Shown: positions 51,999 to 60,807, numbered from the stretch's first letter. The stretch: DNA of 64,000 bases from Variovorax sp. (GCA_017744935.1 JAGIAI010000010.1:1-64000); one strand, 5' to 3'. Numbers and translations: made by a program. The notes: generated by a model from the letters alone, not told the origin.

Positions 51999-53161
51999 TC
52001 CAGGTGCTGCAAGGCCTCAAGGTTGTCGAACAGGGCACCTTCATCACGGGGCCGGCGGCCGGCATGCTGCTCGGCGATCTCGGCGCGGACGTGATCAAGG
52101 TGGAGCAGCCGAAGACCGGTGATCCGTTTCGCGCGTTCAAGGACGGCCTCTACAGCCCGCATTTCCAGACCTACAACCGCAACAAGCGCAGCATCACGCT
52201 CGACACCAAGAGCGCCGACGATCGCGAAGTGCTCGACGCGCTGATCGCCGATGCCGACGTCTACATCCAGAACTTCCGCCCCGGCGTGGCCGAGAAGCTC
52301 GGCGTGGGTTCGGAGCGGTTGCGCAAGCTCAACCCGAAGCTCATCTATTGCTCGATCAGCGGCTTTGGCGCGACCGGCCCGGCCGCGGACCGCCCCGCCT
52401 ACGACACGGTCGCACAGGCCGCGAGCGGCTTCCTCAATCTGCTGATCAACCCCGAGAACCCGCGCGTGGTCGGCCCGGCGATCGCGGATTCGCTCACCGG
52501 CTTCTATGCGGCCTACGGCGTGCTCGGCGCGCTGTTCGAGCGCAGCCGCACCGGCCAGGGCCGCATCGTCGAAGTCTCGATGCTGGAGGCGATGGCGCAC
52601 TTCAACCTCGACGCCTTCACGCACTTCTTCCAGGTCGACGAGGTGATGGGGCCGTACAGCCGGCCGAGCGTCTCGCAGTCGTATGTACTGCGCTGCGGGG
52701 ACGACAAGTGGATCGCGCTGCACATGTCCTCGCCCGAGAAGTTCTGGCGCGGGCTCGCGACCGCGATCGAGCAGCCGGACATCTTCGAAGACCCGCGCTT
52801 TGCCACGCGCGAGGCGCGCATCGCGAACCAGGAAACGCTCATCGAGCTGCTCGGGGAACGCTTCCGAACGCAACCGCGCGACGAATGGTGCCGCCGCCTG
52901 CAGCGCGAGGATGTTCCCAACGCGCCGATGTACGACACCAGCGAGGCGCTCGAAGACCCGCAGGCCAAGCACCTGCAGCTCATGACCTCGGCCGAGCATC
53001 CGGTGATGGGCCTGTTCCGCACGGTGCGTTCGCCGGTGAGCTTCGACGGGCAACGCTCGCTCGATGTGCGGCCACCGCCGGTACTTGGCGAGCACAACGA
53101 CGAGATCCGCGCTGCGCTGCAGGGCCGCGCAAAGGCCGGCAGGCAAGGAGGCGTGGCATGA
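51995..53161 (+). CDS. CaiB/BaiF (family III) CoA-transferase
   Basis: 388 residues. Family motifs: VEQGTFITGPAAGMLLGDL, GADVIKVEQPKTGDPFR, FRPGVAEKLGVGSERLRKLN, the likely catalytic Asp in GPAIADSLTGFYAAYG, and a C-terminal GEHNDEIRAAL. It activates a carboxylic acid as its CoA thioester, presumably for the citryl-CoA-lyase-like partner. Coupled by ATGA overlaps to both neighbours. A second, unrelated copy lies at 4815. Confidence 0.9.
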   Translation: MIQVLQGLKVVEQGTFITGPAAGMLLGDLGADVIKVEQPKTGDPFRAFKDGLYSPHFQTYNRNKRSITLDTKSADDREVLDALIADADVYIQNFRPGVAEKLGVGSERLRKLNPKLIYCSISGFGATGPAADRPAYDTVAQAASGFLNLLINPENPRVVGPAIADSLTGFYAAYGVLGALFERSRTGQGRIVEVSMLEAMAHFNLDAFTHFFQVDEVMGPYSRPSVSQSYVLRCGDDKWIALHMSSPEKFWRGLATAIEQPDIFEDPRFATREARIANQETLIELLGERFRTQPRDEWCRRLQREDVPNAPMYDTSEALEDPQAKHLQLMTSAEHPVMGLFRTVRSPVSFDGQRSLDVRPPPVLGEHNDEIRAALQGRAKAGRQGGVA

Positions 53162-54129
53162 AGCTGCTCAGCACAAGACGTCCGTTCGTTGCGGCACTGA
53201 TGGTCGGCGCCTTGATGGCCGGCGTCGCGCAGGCGCAGGACCGCCCGCCGATCCGCATGATCGTGCCCTTCGGCGCGGGCACCACCACCGACACCGTCGG
53301 GCGTGTCGTCGCGGAGGCGCTCGGCAGGAACCTGCAGCAGCCCGTCATCGTGGACAACCGCGCGGGCGCTGGCGGATCGACCGGCACTGATCTCGTCGCC
53401 AAGGCCGCACCCGACGGTCGCACGCTGGTGATGGGCACGGTCGGCACGCATGCGATCAACGCGGCGCTCTATACCAAGCTGCCGTACGACCCGGTTCGCG
53501 ATTTCGCGCCCATCGCCTTCATCGGCTACACGCCGACGCTGCTGGTGGTCGCTGCAGACTCGCCGATCAAGTCGCTGAAGGATCTTGCGCAGGCCGCGAC
53601 GAAGCCGGCCGGCATCACCTTCGCATCGGCGGGCAACGGCACCTCGGGCCATCTCGCCGGCGAACTGCTCGCGCAGCGGCTGGGCGGGAAGATGATCCAC
53701 GTGCCGTACAAGGAAGGCGCAGTCGCGCTTACCAGCGTGATGGGCTCGCAGGTGGACTTCATGTTCTATCACCCGGCCGCGGTGCTGCCGCAGATCAAGG
53801 CCGGCAAGCTGCGCGCGCTCGGTGCAAGTGGCGCGGTGCGCAGCGCTGCGGCGCCCGACGTCCCCACCCTGATGGAGCAGGGTGTCGCCGACTTCGATCT
53901 GGTCGCGTGGTTCATGCTGTATGCGCCCGCCGCGACGCCCGCGGTCACGCTCGCGCAACTGCGCACGGGCGCAAGCGCCGCGCTGGCCCAACCCGAGGTG
54001 ATGGCGCGCTTGCGCGACCAGGGCATCGAGTCGCGCAACCTGCGCGCAGACGAGATACTGCCTTTCAACAAGACCGAGCTTGGCAAGTGGGCCGAGCTGG
54101 TCAAGCGCTCTGGCGCACAGGTCGACTGA
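53158..54129 (+). CDS. Bug/TctC-type solute receptor
   Basis: 323 residues. Signal peptide cleaved near VAQAQD; then IRMIVPFGAGTTTDTVGRV, VIVDNRAGAGGSTGTDLVAKA and SAGNGTSGHLAGELL, the family ligand-binding loops. It captures an organic acid in the periplasm for a tripartite or other permease not encoded here. The ATG overlaps the stop of the CoA-transferase. It is followed by a complete ABC uptake system, so the operon has two different receptor types. Confidence 0.9.
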   Translation: MKLLSTRRPFVAALMVGALMAGVAQAQDRPPIRMIVPFGAGTTTDTVGRVVAEALGRNLQQPVIVDNRAGAGGSTGTDLVAKAAPDGRTLVMGTVGTHAINAALYTKLPYDPVRDFAPIAFIGYTPTLLVVAADSPIKSLKDLAQAATKPAGITFASAGNGTSGHLAGELLAQRLGGKMIHVPYKEGAVALTSVMGSQVDFMFYHPAAVLPQIKAGKLRALGASGAVRSAAAPDVPTLMEQGVADFDLVAWFMLYAPAATPAVTLAQLRTGASAALAQPEVMARLRDQGIESRNLRADEILPFNKTELGKWAELVKRSGAQVD

Positions 54130-54162
54130 TTCCGCTAGAAGAAACCACAGGAGACAGGAACC

Positions 54163-55377
54163 ATGAAGACGCAGACATGTAATGGCATCGGGCGGCGCAG
54201 CGCGGTGGCCGCGATCGCACTCGCGGCGGCCGGAATCTCGATGGCGCAGACGCCCACCGGGCAGCCGATCCGCATCGGCAGCACGCTCGCGCTGACCGGG
54301 CCGCTCTCGGCCACGGCGCAGATCCACAAGCTGGTGGGCGACATCTATATCGAGCAGGTCAACAAGCGCGGCGGGCTGCTCGGCCGGCCGGTCGAGTGGG
54401 TAGTGAAGGACGACCAGTCCAAGCCCGATCTCGCGCGCACGCTCTACGAACAGCTGGTCACCGCCGACAAGGTCGACCTGCTGATGGGTCCGTATGCTAC
54501 CGGCGCGATCCTCTCCGCGATGGGTGTGGCGCAGCGCTACAACAAGGTGCTGGTGCATCACACGCTCGGCATTCCGTCGCTCGCCAAGTACGACATGCAG
54601 TTCCCGGCATGGTCGATCGGCTCCGACCCGGCAAACACCGTGCCCAACACCCTCTTCGATGCGCTCGCCGCATCCCCCAAGCCGCCGAAGACGGTGGCGG
54701 TGGTGACCAGCAAGTTCCCGTCGATCCAGTTCATGAGCGCGGGCGCGCGCGAAGTGCTCAAGAAGCGCGGCCTCAACGAAGTGCTGTTCCTCGAATGGGA
54801 TTTCGGCAACCGCGACTTCGGCCCCATCGCCAACCGCATCAAGGATGCGAAGCCCGACTTCGTCTGGGTCGGCGCGATCGGCCTCGACGGCAACCTGCTG
54901 CTCGATGCGATGAAGAAGATCGACTATGTGCCGCCGCAGCACTTCTATCTTTACCCGTCGCCCGGCCCGCTCCTGGCTGCACCGGAAGCCAAGAACGCGC
55001 TGTCGGCCACCATCTTCGAAGACCAGCCGCCCTTCACCAGCAACTTTGGCGCCGCCGAGTTCGTGAAGATCTACCGCGAGCGCGCCGCCAAGGCCGGCTT
55101 CACCGACACCTCGGTCGAAACCCAGGCCGCAGCGTCATACACCGCGTGGCAGATCCTGGAAGCGGGCATCGTCGGCACCAAGAGCCTGGATGACAAGGCC
55201 ATCGCCAACTACCTGAAGACAAACAAGGTCGACACCATCCAGGGCAAGCTGCGCTTCGACGGCGTGGGCAACTTCGGTGACGACCTGATGCGCATCAAGC
55301 AGATCCAGGACGGCAAGTGGGTGGTGGTCTGGCCGAAGGAAGTGACATCCGGCGGCGCGAAGCTCCTCACTCCCTGA
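54163..55377 (+). CDS. ABC transporter substrate-binding protein (branched-chain amino-acid type)
   Basis: 404 residues. A signal peptide (RRSAVAAIALAAAGISMAQ) precedes a type I periplasmic binding fold: IRIGSTLALTGPLSATAQIH, GLLGRPVEWVVKDDQSKPD, and FVWVGAIGLDGNLLLDAMK. Members of this family often bind aromatic or carboxylic compounds rather than leucine. It is the receptor for the LivHMGF-like permease that follows. Confidence 0.92.
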   Translation: MKTQTCNGIGRRSAVAAIALAAAGISMAQTPTGQPIRIGSTLALTGPLSATAQIHKLVGDIYIEQVNKRGGLLGRPVEWVVKDDQSKPDLARTLYEQLVTADKVDLLMGPYATGAILSAMGVAQRYNKVLVHHTLGIPSLAKYDMQFPAWSIGSDPANTVPNTLFDALAASPKPPKTVAVVTSKFPSIQFMSAGAREVLKKRGLNEVLFLEWDFGNRDFGPIANRIKDAKPDFVWVGAIGLDGNLLLDAMKKIDYVPPQHFYLYPSPGPLLAAPEAKNALSATIFEDQPPFTSNFGAAEFVKIYRERAAKAGFTDTSVETQAAASYTAWQILEAGIVGTKSLDDKAIANYLKTNKVDTIQGKLRFDGVGNFGDDLMRIKQIQDGKWVVVWPKEVTSGGAKLLTP

Positions 55378-55378
55378 C

Positions 55379-56239
55379 ATGTCGGGCTTCACGCTGCCAA
55401 GCCTTTCGCTGCTGTCCCAATCGGTCCTGTCGGGCATCTTCGTCGGTGCGCTGTATGGACTGATGGGACTCGGCCTCAGCCTGAGCTGGGGCCTGCTGCG
55501 TCTCATCAACCTCGCCCATTTCGCATTCGCCTTCCTCGCCGCCTATCTCTGCTACCAGCTGGCGACGATGGGCATGGACCCGTTGCTCACGCTCGCGATC
55601 ATCGTGCCGTTCTTCTTCGTGCTCGGGGCCGCCCTGCACTGGGTGATGGCGCGCTTCGCGGTGACGCCGTTCAACTCGCTGCTGCTGACTTTCGGGCTCA
55701 TGGGCATCGTCGAAAGCATCATCCAGTCGATCTGGACCGCTGACTTCCGCAAGCTCGAATCGAGCTATGCGCAGCAGAAGTTCAAGATCGGCGAACTGTT
55801 CGTGCCGGTGCCGGAGCTCATCACGCTTTTGCTCGCGATCGGCATCGCCTTCGGTGTGTGGGGCGCGCTGCGCTTCACCGATCTGGGCAAGGCGATGCGT
55901 GCGGCGGCACAAGATGCGCCGGTTGCGGCGGCCTTCGGCGTCAACGAGAAGGCGCTCGGACTGCTGCTCGCCGGCACCTGTTCCGCACTCGCGAGCGTCG
56001 CCGGCGTCTGTCTCGCATTGAGCTTCACGCTCGCGCCCTCGCAGATGTATGCATGGGTCGGCGTGGTGTTCGCGGCGGTGATGCTCGGCGGCCTCGGCAG
56101 TGCGCTCGGGCCGCTGGTCGCCGGCACGCTGATCGGCGTGAGCGAAGCCGTGACCATGGCTGTCACCGCGCCGTCGTGGGCACCGATCGTGTCATTCACC
56201 CTGCTCATCTTCATCCTGCTGTTTCGACCCAGAACATGA
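55379..56239 (+). CDS. livH: Branched-chain-type ABC permease (LivH)
   Basis: 286 residues with eight or so hydrophobic helices. GALYGLMGLGLSLSWGLLRL, NLAHFAFAFLAAYL and ALRFTDLGKAMRAAAQDAPVA, the cytoplasmic coupling loop, are LivH landmarks. It begins one base after the receptor stop codon and overlaps the LivM-LivG gene by four bases. Confidence 0.93.
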   Translation: MSGFTLPSLSLLSQSVLSGIFVGALYGLMGLGLSLSWGLLRLINLAHFAFAFLAAYLCYQLATMGMDPLLTLAIIVPFFFVLGAALHWVMARFAVTPFNSLLLTFGLMGIVESIIQSIWTADFRKLESSYAQQKFKIGELFVPVPELITLLLAIGIAFGVWGALRFTDLGKAMRAAAQDAPVAAAFGVNEKALGLLLAGTCSALASVAGVCLALSFTLAPSQMYAWVGVVFAAVMLGGLGSALGPLVAGTLIGVSEAVTMAVTAPSWAPIVSFTLLIFILLFRPRT

Positions 56240-58056
56240 GCACGCTCACACAGACAACGCCGACGCTGCCGGCCGCGACCACCACGCCGCGCGCCGCGGG
56301 ACGGTTCACGAAGCGCACGCCGCTCGCGATCCTCGCGGCCGGCGTGGCGCTGGCCTTCATTCCGCAACTGGGCCTTCCGGCCTTCTACGACTCGCTGCTC
56401 TACCTCGTATTGCACTGGGTGGTGCTCGCGACCTCGTGGAACATCCTGTCGGGCTACTCGGGCTACTTCTCCTTCGGCCACGGCGCATTCTTCGGCACGG
56501 GCATCTACACCAGCGCGAACCTGATGGCGCGCTACGACTGGCCCTTCCTGTGGACACTGCCTGTCGCCGCACTGATGGCCGCGCTGGTCGGCGTGGCGCT
56601 CGGCGCGATCGTGTTCCGCGTGAAGGGCGTGCGCGGCGAGCTGTTCGCGCTGCTGACGCTCGCGATCACGCTCGTGATCGGCACCATCGTGGTCAACACG
56701 CCGCTCGACGGCGGCTCGGGCGTGCCGCTTTCCGGCGTGCCGGTGCCGAAGATCGGGCCGACGCAGTCGTCGACCTTCTACCTGCTCGCACTGGGCGCAG
56801 CAGTCGTCACGCTGCTGATCGCATGGGGCATCCAGGTCTCGAAGTTCGGTGCCGGCCTGTTCGCGATCCATGACGACGAGGACGCGGCCGAAGTGATGGG
56901 CGTGCCGACCTACCGCTACAAGCTCTACGCACTCGCGATCTCATGCGCGCTGGCGGGCGTCGCGGGCGGCATTCATGCGCTGTTCCTCTCGTACGTGACC
57001 GCGGGCGAAGTCTTCACGATCACGGTGCCGTTGACGGTGGTGCTGATGAGCGTTCTCGGCGGCACGCGCCACTGGGCCGGGCCGGCCATCGGCGCAGTCG
57101 CGATCACCGGGCTGCTCTACAGCTTCACCGCCGCGGACCATGCAGTGGCAGGCAAGGCGCTGATCGGCGTGATCCTGATCGCGGCGATCCTGTTCATGCC
57201 GGAGGGCATTCTGGAGCGCTTCCGTCGCCATCGACGTCCCGCCCCATCGACGGCGCCAGTCGCCACGCCGAGCGCGATCCAGCCGCCGGATGTCCCTGCA
57301 CGATCCGCTCCGATCGTTGCCTCCCAGGGCGAACCGCTGTTGCGCGTGCGCGGGCTCGCCAAATCCTTCAAGGGCGTGCGCGCCTTGGCCGGCGTCGATG
57401 TCGACGTGCGGCACGGCGAGATCCTCGGCCTGCTCGGGCCGAACGGCTCAGGCAAATCCACCTTCATCAACGTCGTCAGCGGCCACTACACGCCGAGCGG
57501 CGGCACGATCGCCTTCGAGGGCCGGTCACTCGACGGCCTGCCCGCGCACCGCATCGCCGGCAGCGGCATCGCGCGCACCTACCAGATCCCCCGCCCTTTC
57601 GCGCACTTGAGCGTGCTGCAGAACGTGGCGATCGCGACGATGTTCGGCGGCGCGATCCGCGACCCGGACACCGCCCGCAGGCAGGCGATGACCTGGCTCG
57701 AATTCACCGGCCTGCAGGACAAGGCCGATGCGCGGCCCGACGATCTCAACCTGCACCAGCGCAAGTTCCTCGAACTCGCACGCGCCCTCGCCTCGCGGCC
57801 TCGACTGGTGCTGCTCGACGAGGTGCTGTGCGGACTCACCCCGAGCGAGATCGACGATGCGGTGGCGCTCATCCGCCGCATCCGCGACCAGGGCTCGACA
57901 ATCGTGTTCGTCGAGCACGTGATGCGCGCGGTGATGGCGCTGACCGATCGCATCGTGGTGTTCAACCACGGCGAGCTGCTGGCAGAAGGCGCAGCGGCCG
58001 ATGTGATGCGCCGGCCCGAAGTGATGACCGCCTACCTGGGGAAGGCCCATGCTTGA
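56236..58056 (+). CDS. Fused LivM permease - LivG ATPase
   Basis: 606 residues. Residues about 1-330 are a LivM permease (WNILSGYSGYFSFGHGAFFG; coupling loop AIHDDEDAAEVMGVPTYRYK), a Pro/Ala linker follows (about 335-365), and residues about 370-606 are a LivG-type ATPase: Walker A GPNGSGKST, Walker B LVLLDEVLCGLTP. The LSGGQ signature is degenerate (LNLHQRKFLELARAL), as in many LivG proteins. The fusion fixes a 1:1 permease/ATPase ratio. ATGA overlap with livH; eight-base overlap with livF. Confidence 0.93.
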   Translation: MSTLTQTTPTLPAATTTPRAAGRFTKRTPLAILAAGVALAFIPQLGLPAFYDSLLYLVLHWVVLATSWNILSGYSGYFSFGHGAFFGTGIYTSANLMARYDWPFLWTLPVAALMAALVGVALGAIVFRVKGVRGELFALLTLAITLVIGTIVVNTPLDGGSGVPLSGVPVPKIGPTQSSTFYLLALGAAVVTLLIAWGIQVSKFGAGLFAIHDDEDAAEVMGVPTYRYKLYALAISCALAGVAGGIHALFLSYVTAGEVFTITVPLTVVLMSVLGGTRHWAGPAIGAVAITGLLYSFTAADHAVAGKALIGVILIAAILFMPEGILERFRRHRRPAPSTAPVATPSAIQPPDVPARSAPIVASQGEPLLRVRGLAKSFKGVRALAGVDVDVRHGEILGLLGPNGSGKSTFINVVSGHYTPSGGTIAFEGRSLDGLPAHRIAGSGIARTYQIPRPFAHLSVLQNVAIATMFGGAIRDPDTARRQAMTWLEFTGLQDKADARPDDLNLHQRKFLELARALASRPRLVLLDEVLCGLTPSEIDDAVALIRRIRDQGSTIVFVEHVMRAVMALTDRIVVFNHGELLAEGAAADVMRRPEVMTAYLGKAHA

Positions 58057-58753
58057 AGTCCGCGATCTGCAGGTGGCCTACGGCGCCGCACCCGCGTTGT
58101 GGGGCGTGTCGCTCGACGTGCGGCCCGGCGAGTTGCTGTGCGTGGTCGGCCCCAATGGCGCGGGCAAGACCACGCTGATCAACACCATCGCAGGCATCCT
58201 GCGCGCACGCGGCGGCAGCATCCGCTTCGATGGGCAGGACATCACGCGCCTGCCGCCGCACCGCTTCTGCGAGGCCGGCATCGCGCTGGTGCCCGAAGGG
58301 CGGCGGCTCTTCACGGGCATGACCGTGCTGGAGAACCTCGAACTCGGCAGCTACCTGCCGCGGGCGAAGTCGCAGCGGCGCGAGACGCTCGACGAAGTGA
58401 TCTCCCTCTTTCCGGTGATCCGCGAGAAGCTCGCGAGCCCCGCCGGCGAGCTCTCCGGCGGGCAGCAGCAGATGGTCGCGATCGCACGCGCGCTGATGGC
58501 GCGGCCGAACCTGTTGTTGCTCGACGAGCCTTCGCTCGGCCTTTCGCCACTCATCGTGCACGACATGTTCGCGGCGATCCGGCGCATCAATGCCACCGGC
58601 ATGTCGGTGCTGCTCGTCGAGCAGAACGTCACCATGGCGATGGACGTCTCGCACCGCGCCTATGTGCTCGAAGAAGGCCGCGTCGTAGCCGAGGGTGCGC
58701 CGCAAGACCTGCTTGCCCGCCCCGAAATCCAGCGCGCCTATCTCGGAACCTGA
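58049..58753 (+). CDS. livF: Branched-chain-type ABC ATPase (LivF)
   Basis: 234 residues. Walker A GPNGAGKTT, Q-loop LVPEGRRLFTGMTVLENLEL, signature LSGGQQQMVAIARALMARP, Walker B LLLLDEPSLGLSP and H/switch region VLLVEQNVTMAMDVSHRAYV. It completes the transporter with the LivG half. The start is eight bases inside the upstream gene. A hairpin-rich segment follows. Confidence 0.95.
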   Translation: MLEVRDLQVAYGAAPALWGVSLDVRPGELLCVVGPNGAGKTTLINTIAGILRARGGSIRFDGQDITRLPPHRFCEAGIALVPEGRRLFTGMTVLENLELGSYLPRAKSQRRETLDEVISLFPVIREKLASPAGELSGGQQQMVAIARALMARPNLLLLDEPSLGLSPLIVHDMFAAIRRINATGMSVLLVEQNVTMAMDVSHRAYVLEEGRVVAEGAPQDLLARPEIQRAYLGT

Positions 58754-58792
58754 TGCTCGCCCCCAGGCTCGCGCACTTCGTGTCGCTCTCCA

Positions 58793-58843
58793 CCCCCTAC
58801 CGGGGGCAAACCCAGCGGCCCGGCAAAGCCGGTTCCGCGGGTT
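58793..58843 (+). repeat. Two adjacent hairpins, REP-like or terminator
   Basis: CCCCC-TACC-GGGGG (58793-58806) is followed by a nested stem at 58809-58843 in which AACCC pairs with GGGTT, GCGG with CCGC and CCGGC with GCCGG around an AAA loop. Such paired palindromes occur in gaps of Comamonadaceae genomes. Position after livF suits a terminator; repeat status needs a genome-wide search. Confidence 0.5.
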
Positions 58844-58890
58844 TTCTGGCTTTGGCAATGTAGTTCCACAGTTCATCACAGGAGGAAAAC

Positions 58891-59931
58891 ATGCTCTTCC
58901 CCACCACCATCGTCGGCAGCTTTCCGCAGCCTGAATGGCTGATCGACCGTGCGAAGCTCGCGGGCCGCTTTCCGCCGCGCGTGCGGGCGCGCGAGCTGTG
59001 GCGCGTTGCACCGGAGTTTCTCGAAGAGGCGCAGAACGACGCCACCATCATGGCGATCCGCGCCCAGGAAGAGGCCGGCCTCGACATCGTGAGCGACGGC
59101 GAGATCCGCCGAGAGAGCTATTCGAACCGCTTCGCGACCGCGCTCGACGGCGTGGACCTCGACAACCCAGGTAGTGCGCTGGACCGATCCGGCCATCCGA
59201 ACCCGGTGCCGCGCATCGTCGGCAAGATCGTGCGGCGACACGCCGTGGAGGTGGGTGATCTTCAGTTCCTTCGCGCGCACACCGACCGGCAGGTCAAGAT
59301 CACCGTGCCGGGCCCGTTCACCATGCTGCAGCAGGCGCAGAACGACTTCTACGCGAGCGAGGAAGAAGCCGCTATGGACTACGCCGCCGCGGTCAACGCC
59401 GAGATCCGCGATCTCTTCGCGGCCGGTGCGGACGTGGTGCAGATCGACGAACCCTACATGCAGGCGCGGCCCGAGAAGGCGCGCCAGTATGGGCTGGCCG
59501 CGCTCAACCGCGCGCTCGAAGGCATTACCGGCACCACCGCCGTGCACATCTGCTTCGGCTACGCAGCAATCATTCATCAGCGGCCGAGCGGCTATTCATT
59601 CCTGCCCGAACTCGCGCAATGCAGCTGCAAGCAGGTGTCGATCGAGACCGCGCAATCGAACCTCGACTGTTCGGTGCTCAAGCAGTTGGAAGGCAAACGG
59701 GTGATGGTGGGCTGCATCGACCTGTCGGACCCGGTGGTCGAATCGCCCGAGAAGATCGCGGGGCGCATCCGCCGTGCGCTGCCTTACATCGAGCCCGGGA
59801 ACGTGATCCTCGCGCCCGATTGCGGGATGAAGTATTTGCCGCGCGAATCGGCCATCGGCAAGCTGCGTTCGATGGTCGCGGCGGCGAAGATGCTGCGCGA
59901 GGAATTCGCGCATCGTGCGCTGCCGGCCTGA
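58891..59931 (+). CDS. MetE C-terminal-domain-like protein (cobalamin-independent methyltransferase fold)
   Basis: 346 residues with only the catalytic half of MetE. TTIVGSFPQPEWL opens it, then IVSDGEIRRESYSNRF and QIDEPYMQARPEKA; zinc ligands are likely the His and Cys of AVHICFGY and the Cys of APDCGMKYLPR. Stand-alone copies act in methyl transfer or in catabolic dealkylation, not necessarily methionine synthesis. AGGAGG precedes the ATG. It is downstream of the ABC genes but separated by the hairpin repeat. Confidence 0.85.
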   Translation: MLFPTTIVGSFPQPEWLIDRAKLAGRFPPRVRARELWRVAPEFLEEAQNDATIMAIRAQEEAGLDIVSDGEIRRESYSNRFATALDGVDLDNPGSALDRSGHPNPVPRIVGKIVRRHAVEVGDLQFLRAHTDRQVKITVPGPFTMLQQAQNDFYASEEEAAMDYAAAVNAEIRDLFAAGADVVQIDEPYMQARPEKARQYGLAALNRALEGITGTTAVHICFGYAAIIHQRPSGYSFLPELAQCSCKQVSIETAQSNLDCSVLKQLEGKRVMVGCIDLSDPVVESPEKIAGRIRRALPYIEPGNVILAPDCGMKYLPRESAIGKLRSMVAAAKMLREEFAHRALPA

Positions 59932-59942
59932 GCCGGCAGCGC
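59917..59942. terminator. Strong hairpin spanning the MetE-like stop codon
   Basis: GCGCTGCCGGC-CTGA-GCCGGCAGCGC, a perfect 11-base stem with a 4-base loop that contains the TGA stop. It lies between convergent genes and could terminate both; no U-tract follows. Confidence 0.5.
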
Positions 59943-59945
59943 TCC

Positions 59946-60170
59946 TCAGCCTGCTCGACTGGCCGCGACGGCACCGTCGCGGCGGAACTCCCAGTGTGAC
60001 AGCGTGGCGTTTTCGAGGTTCTGCGACAGCACACCGTTGCCGCTCAGGCTGCCGTCGGTCTCGGTGTGATCCCATGGGACTCGGTCATCGGCAAAGGCGA
60101 CGCCGGTGCGCGCCATGCCGATCATCACCAGGAGCATGGAGACCGCGAAGAGGAGGTCACGAGGGTTCAT
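59946..60170 (-). CDS. Small secreted protein, unknown function
   Basis: 74 residues: N-terminal signal peptide (LLFAVSMLLVMIGMARTG, cleavage near AFAD) and a 45-residue polar tail with two Trp (VPWDHTETDG, SHWEFRRDG). No known family. A GAGG-like site precedes the ATG. It is convergent with the MetE-like gene. Confidence 0.55.
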   Translation of the reverse strand: MNPRDLLFAVSMLLVMIGMARTGVAFADDRVPWDHTETDGSLSGNGVLSQNLENATLSHWEFRRDGAVAASRAG

Positions 60171-60295
60171 GGTGTCTGCCTTCCCTGTGCAGGGCGCGAA
60201 GAATTCGCGTCCATGCGCGCCAATGTAGGCACACGCTCAGTTCAATACGAGTGACGAGTTCGCTGCGTCGATGTGACGCAGTTCACTTCTCGCTT

Positions 60296-60628
60296 TCAAC
60301 CCTTCCACGCCAGCCCGCCCGTGAGGAGCTGAACCAGCCGCCCCACCCGCGTGGTGTTGACGTAGCTCACCGGCGTGGGGCGGGGCAGCCCCTGCACTTG
60401 CGCCGCGGACAGCGCCACGATCTCGATCCAGCCGCCTCGCTCCACCACATGCACCTCTTCGGCGCGCACCGTGGACTTCACATTGAACACGTTTTCGCCG
60501 AACCAGGTCGGTGGCGACACCACCTGGACGCTGCCCTCCACCACGCGCACCGCAAAGCCCTCGTCCACGGCCACGCGCAGCGTCTGGCCCGGTTGAAGGC
60601 AGGTGATTCCGGAAGATTCGCTCGTCAT
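60296..60628 (-). CDS. DUF2917-like small beta protein
   Basis: 110 residues; ATG at 60628 after GAGGTG. The core GQTLRVAVDEGFAVRVVEGS and VQVVSPPTWFGENVF, then HVVERGGWIEIVAL, resembles the DUF2917 beta-sandwich but is more divergent than the copy at 37592. It is divergent from a MocR regulator, just as the other is divergent from LysR. Function unknown. Confidence 0.55.
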   Translation of the reverse strand: MTSESSGITCLQPGQTLRVAVDEGFAVRVVEGSVQVVSPPTWFGENVFNVKSTVRAEEVHVVERGGWIEIVALSAAQVQGLPRPTPVSYVNTTRVGRLVQLLTGGLAWKG

Positions 60629-60708
60629 GAAGACACCTCGTTGAGTCAGTTGGTGATGGCTTCATCGTAGGAAGTTGGCCGCTTAAAAAACAGGCACAGG
60701 AAAGCGCT

Positions 60709-60778
60709 ATACGAAGCGAAACAGATGCGCGCGAGACCATCTGTTATGGTCCCTTTGCTTCGTATCTGCATCTGTTAT
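60709..60778. promoter_or_regulatory. Compound operator upstream of the MocR gene
   Basis: Nested elements: ATACGAAGC (60709-60717) and its complement GCTTCGTAT (60757-60765); AACAGATG (60720-60727) facing CATCTGTT (60738-60745); and the direct repeat CATCTGTTAT at 60738-60747 and 60769-60778, 31 bases apart (about three helical turns). MocR proteins bind direct repeats on one DNA face, so this is a good candidate for autoregulation and control of the DUF2917-like gene. Confidence 0.6.
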
Positions 60779-60807
60779 CAGGATGCGCGACGAGGGAGCA
60801 TCACCCC

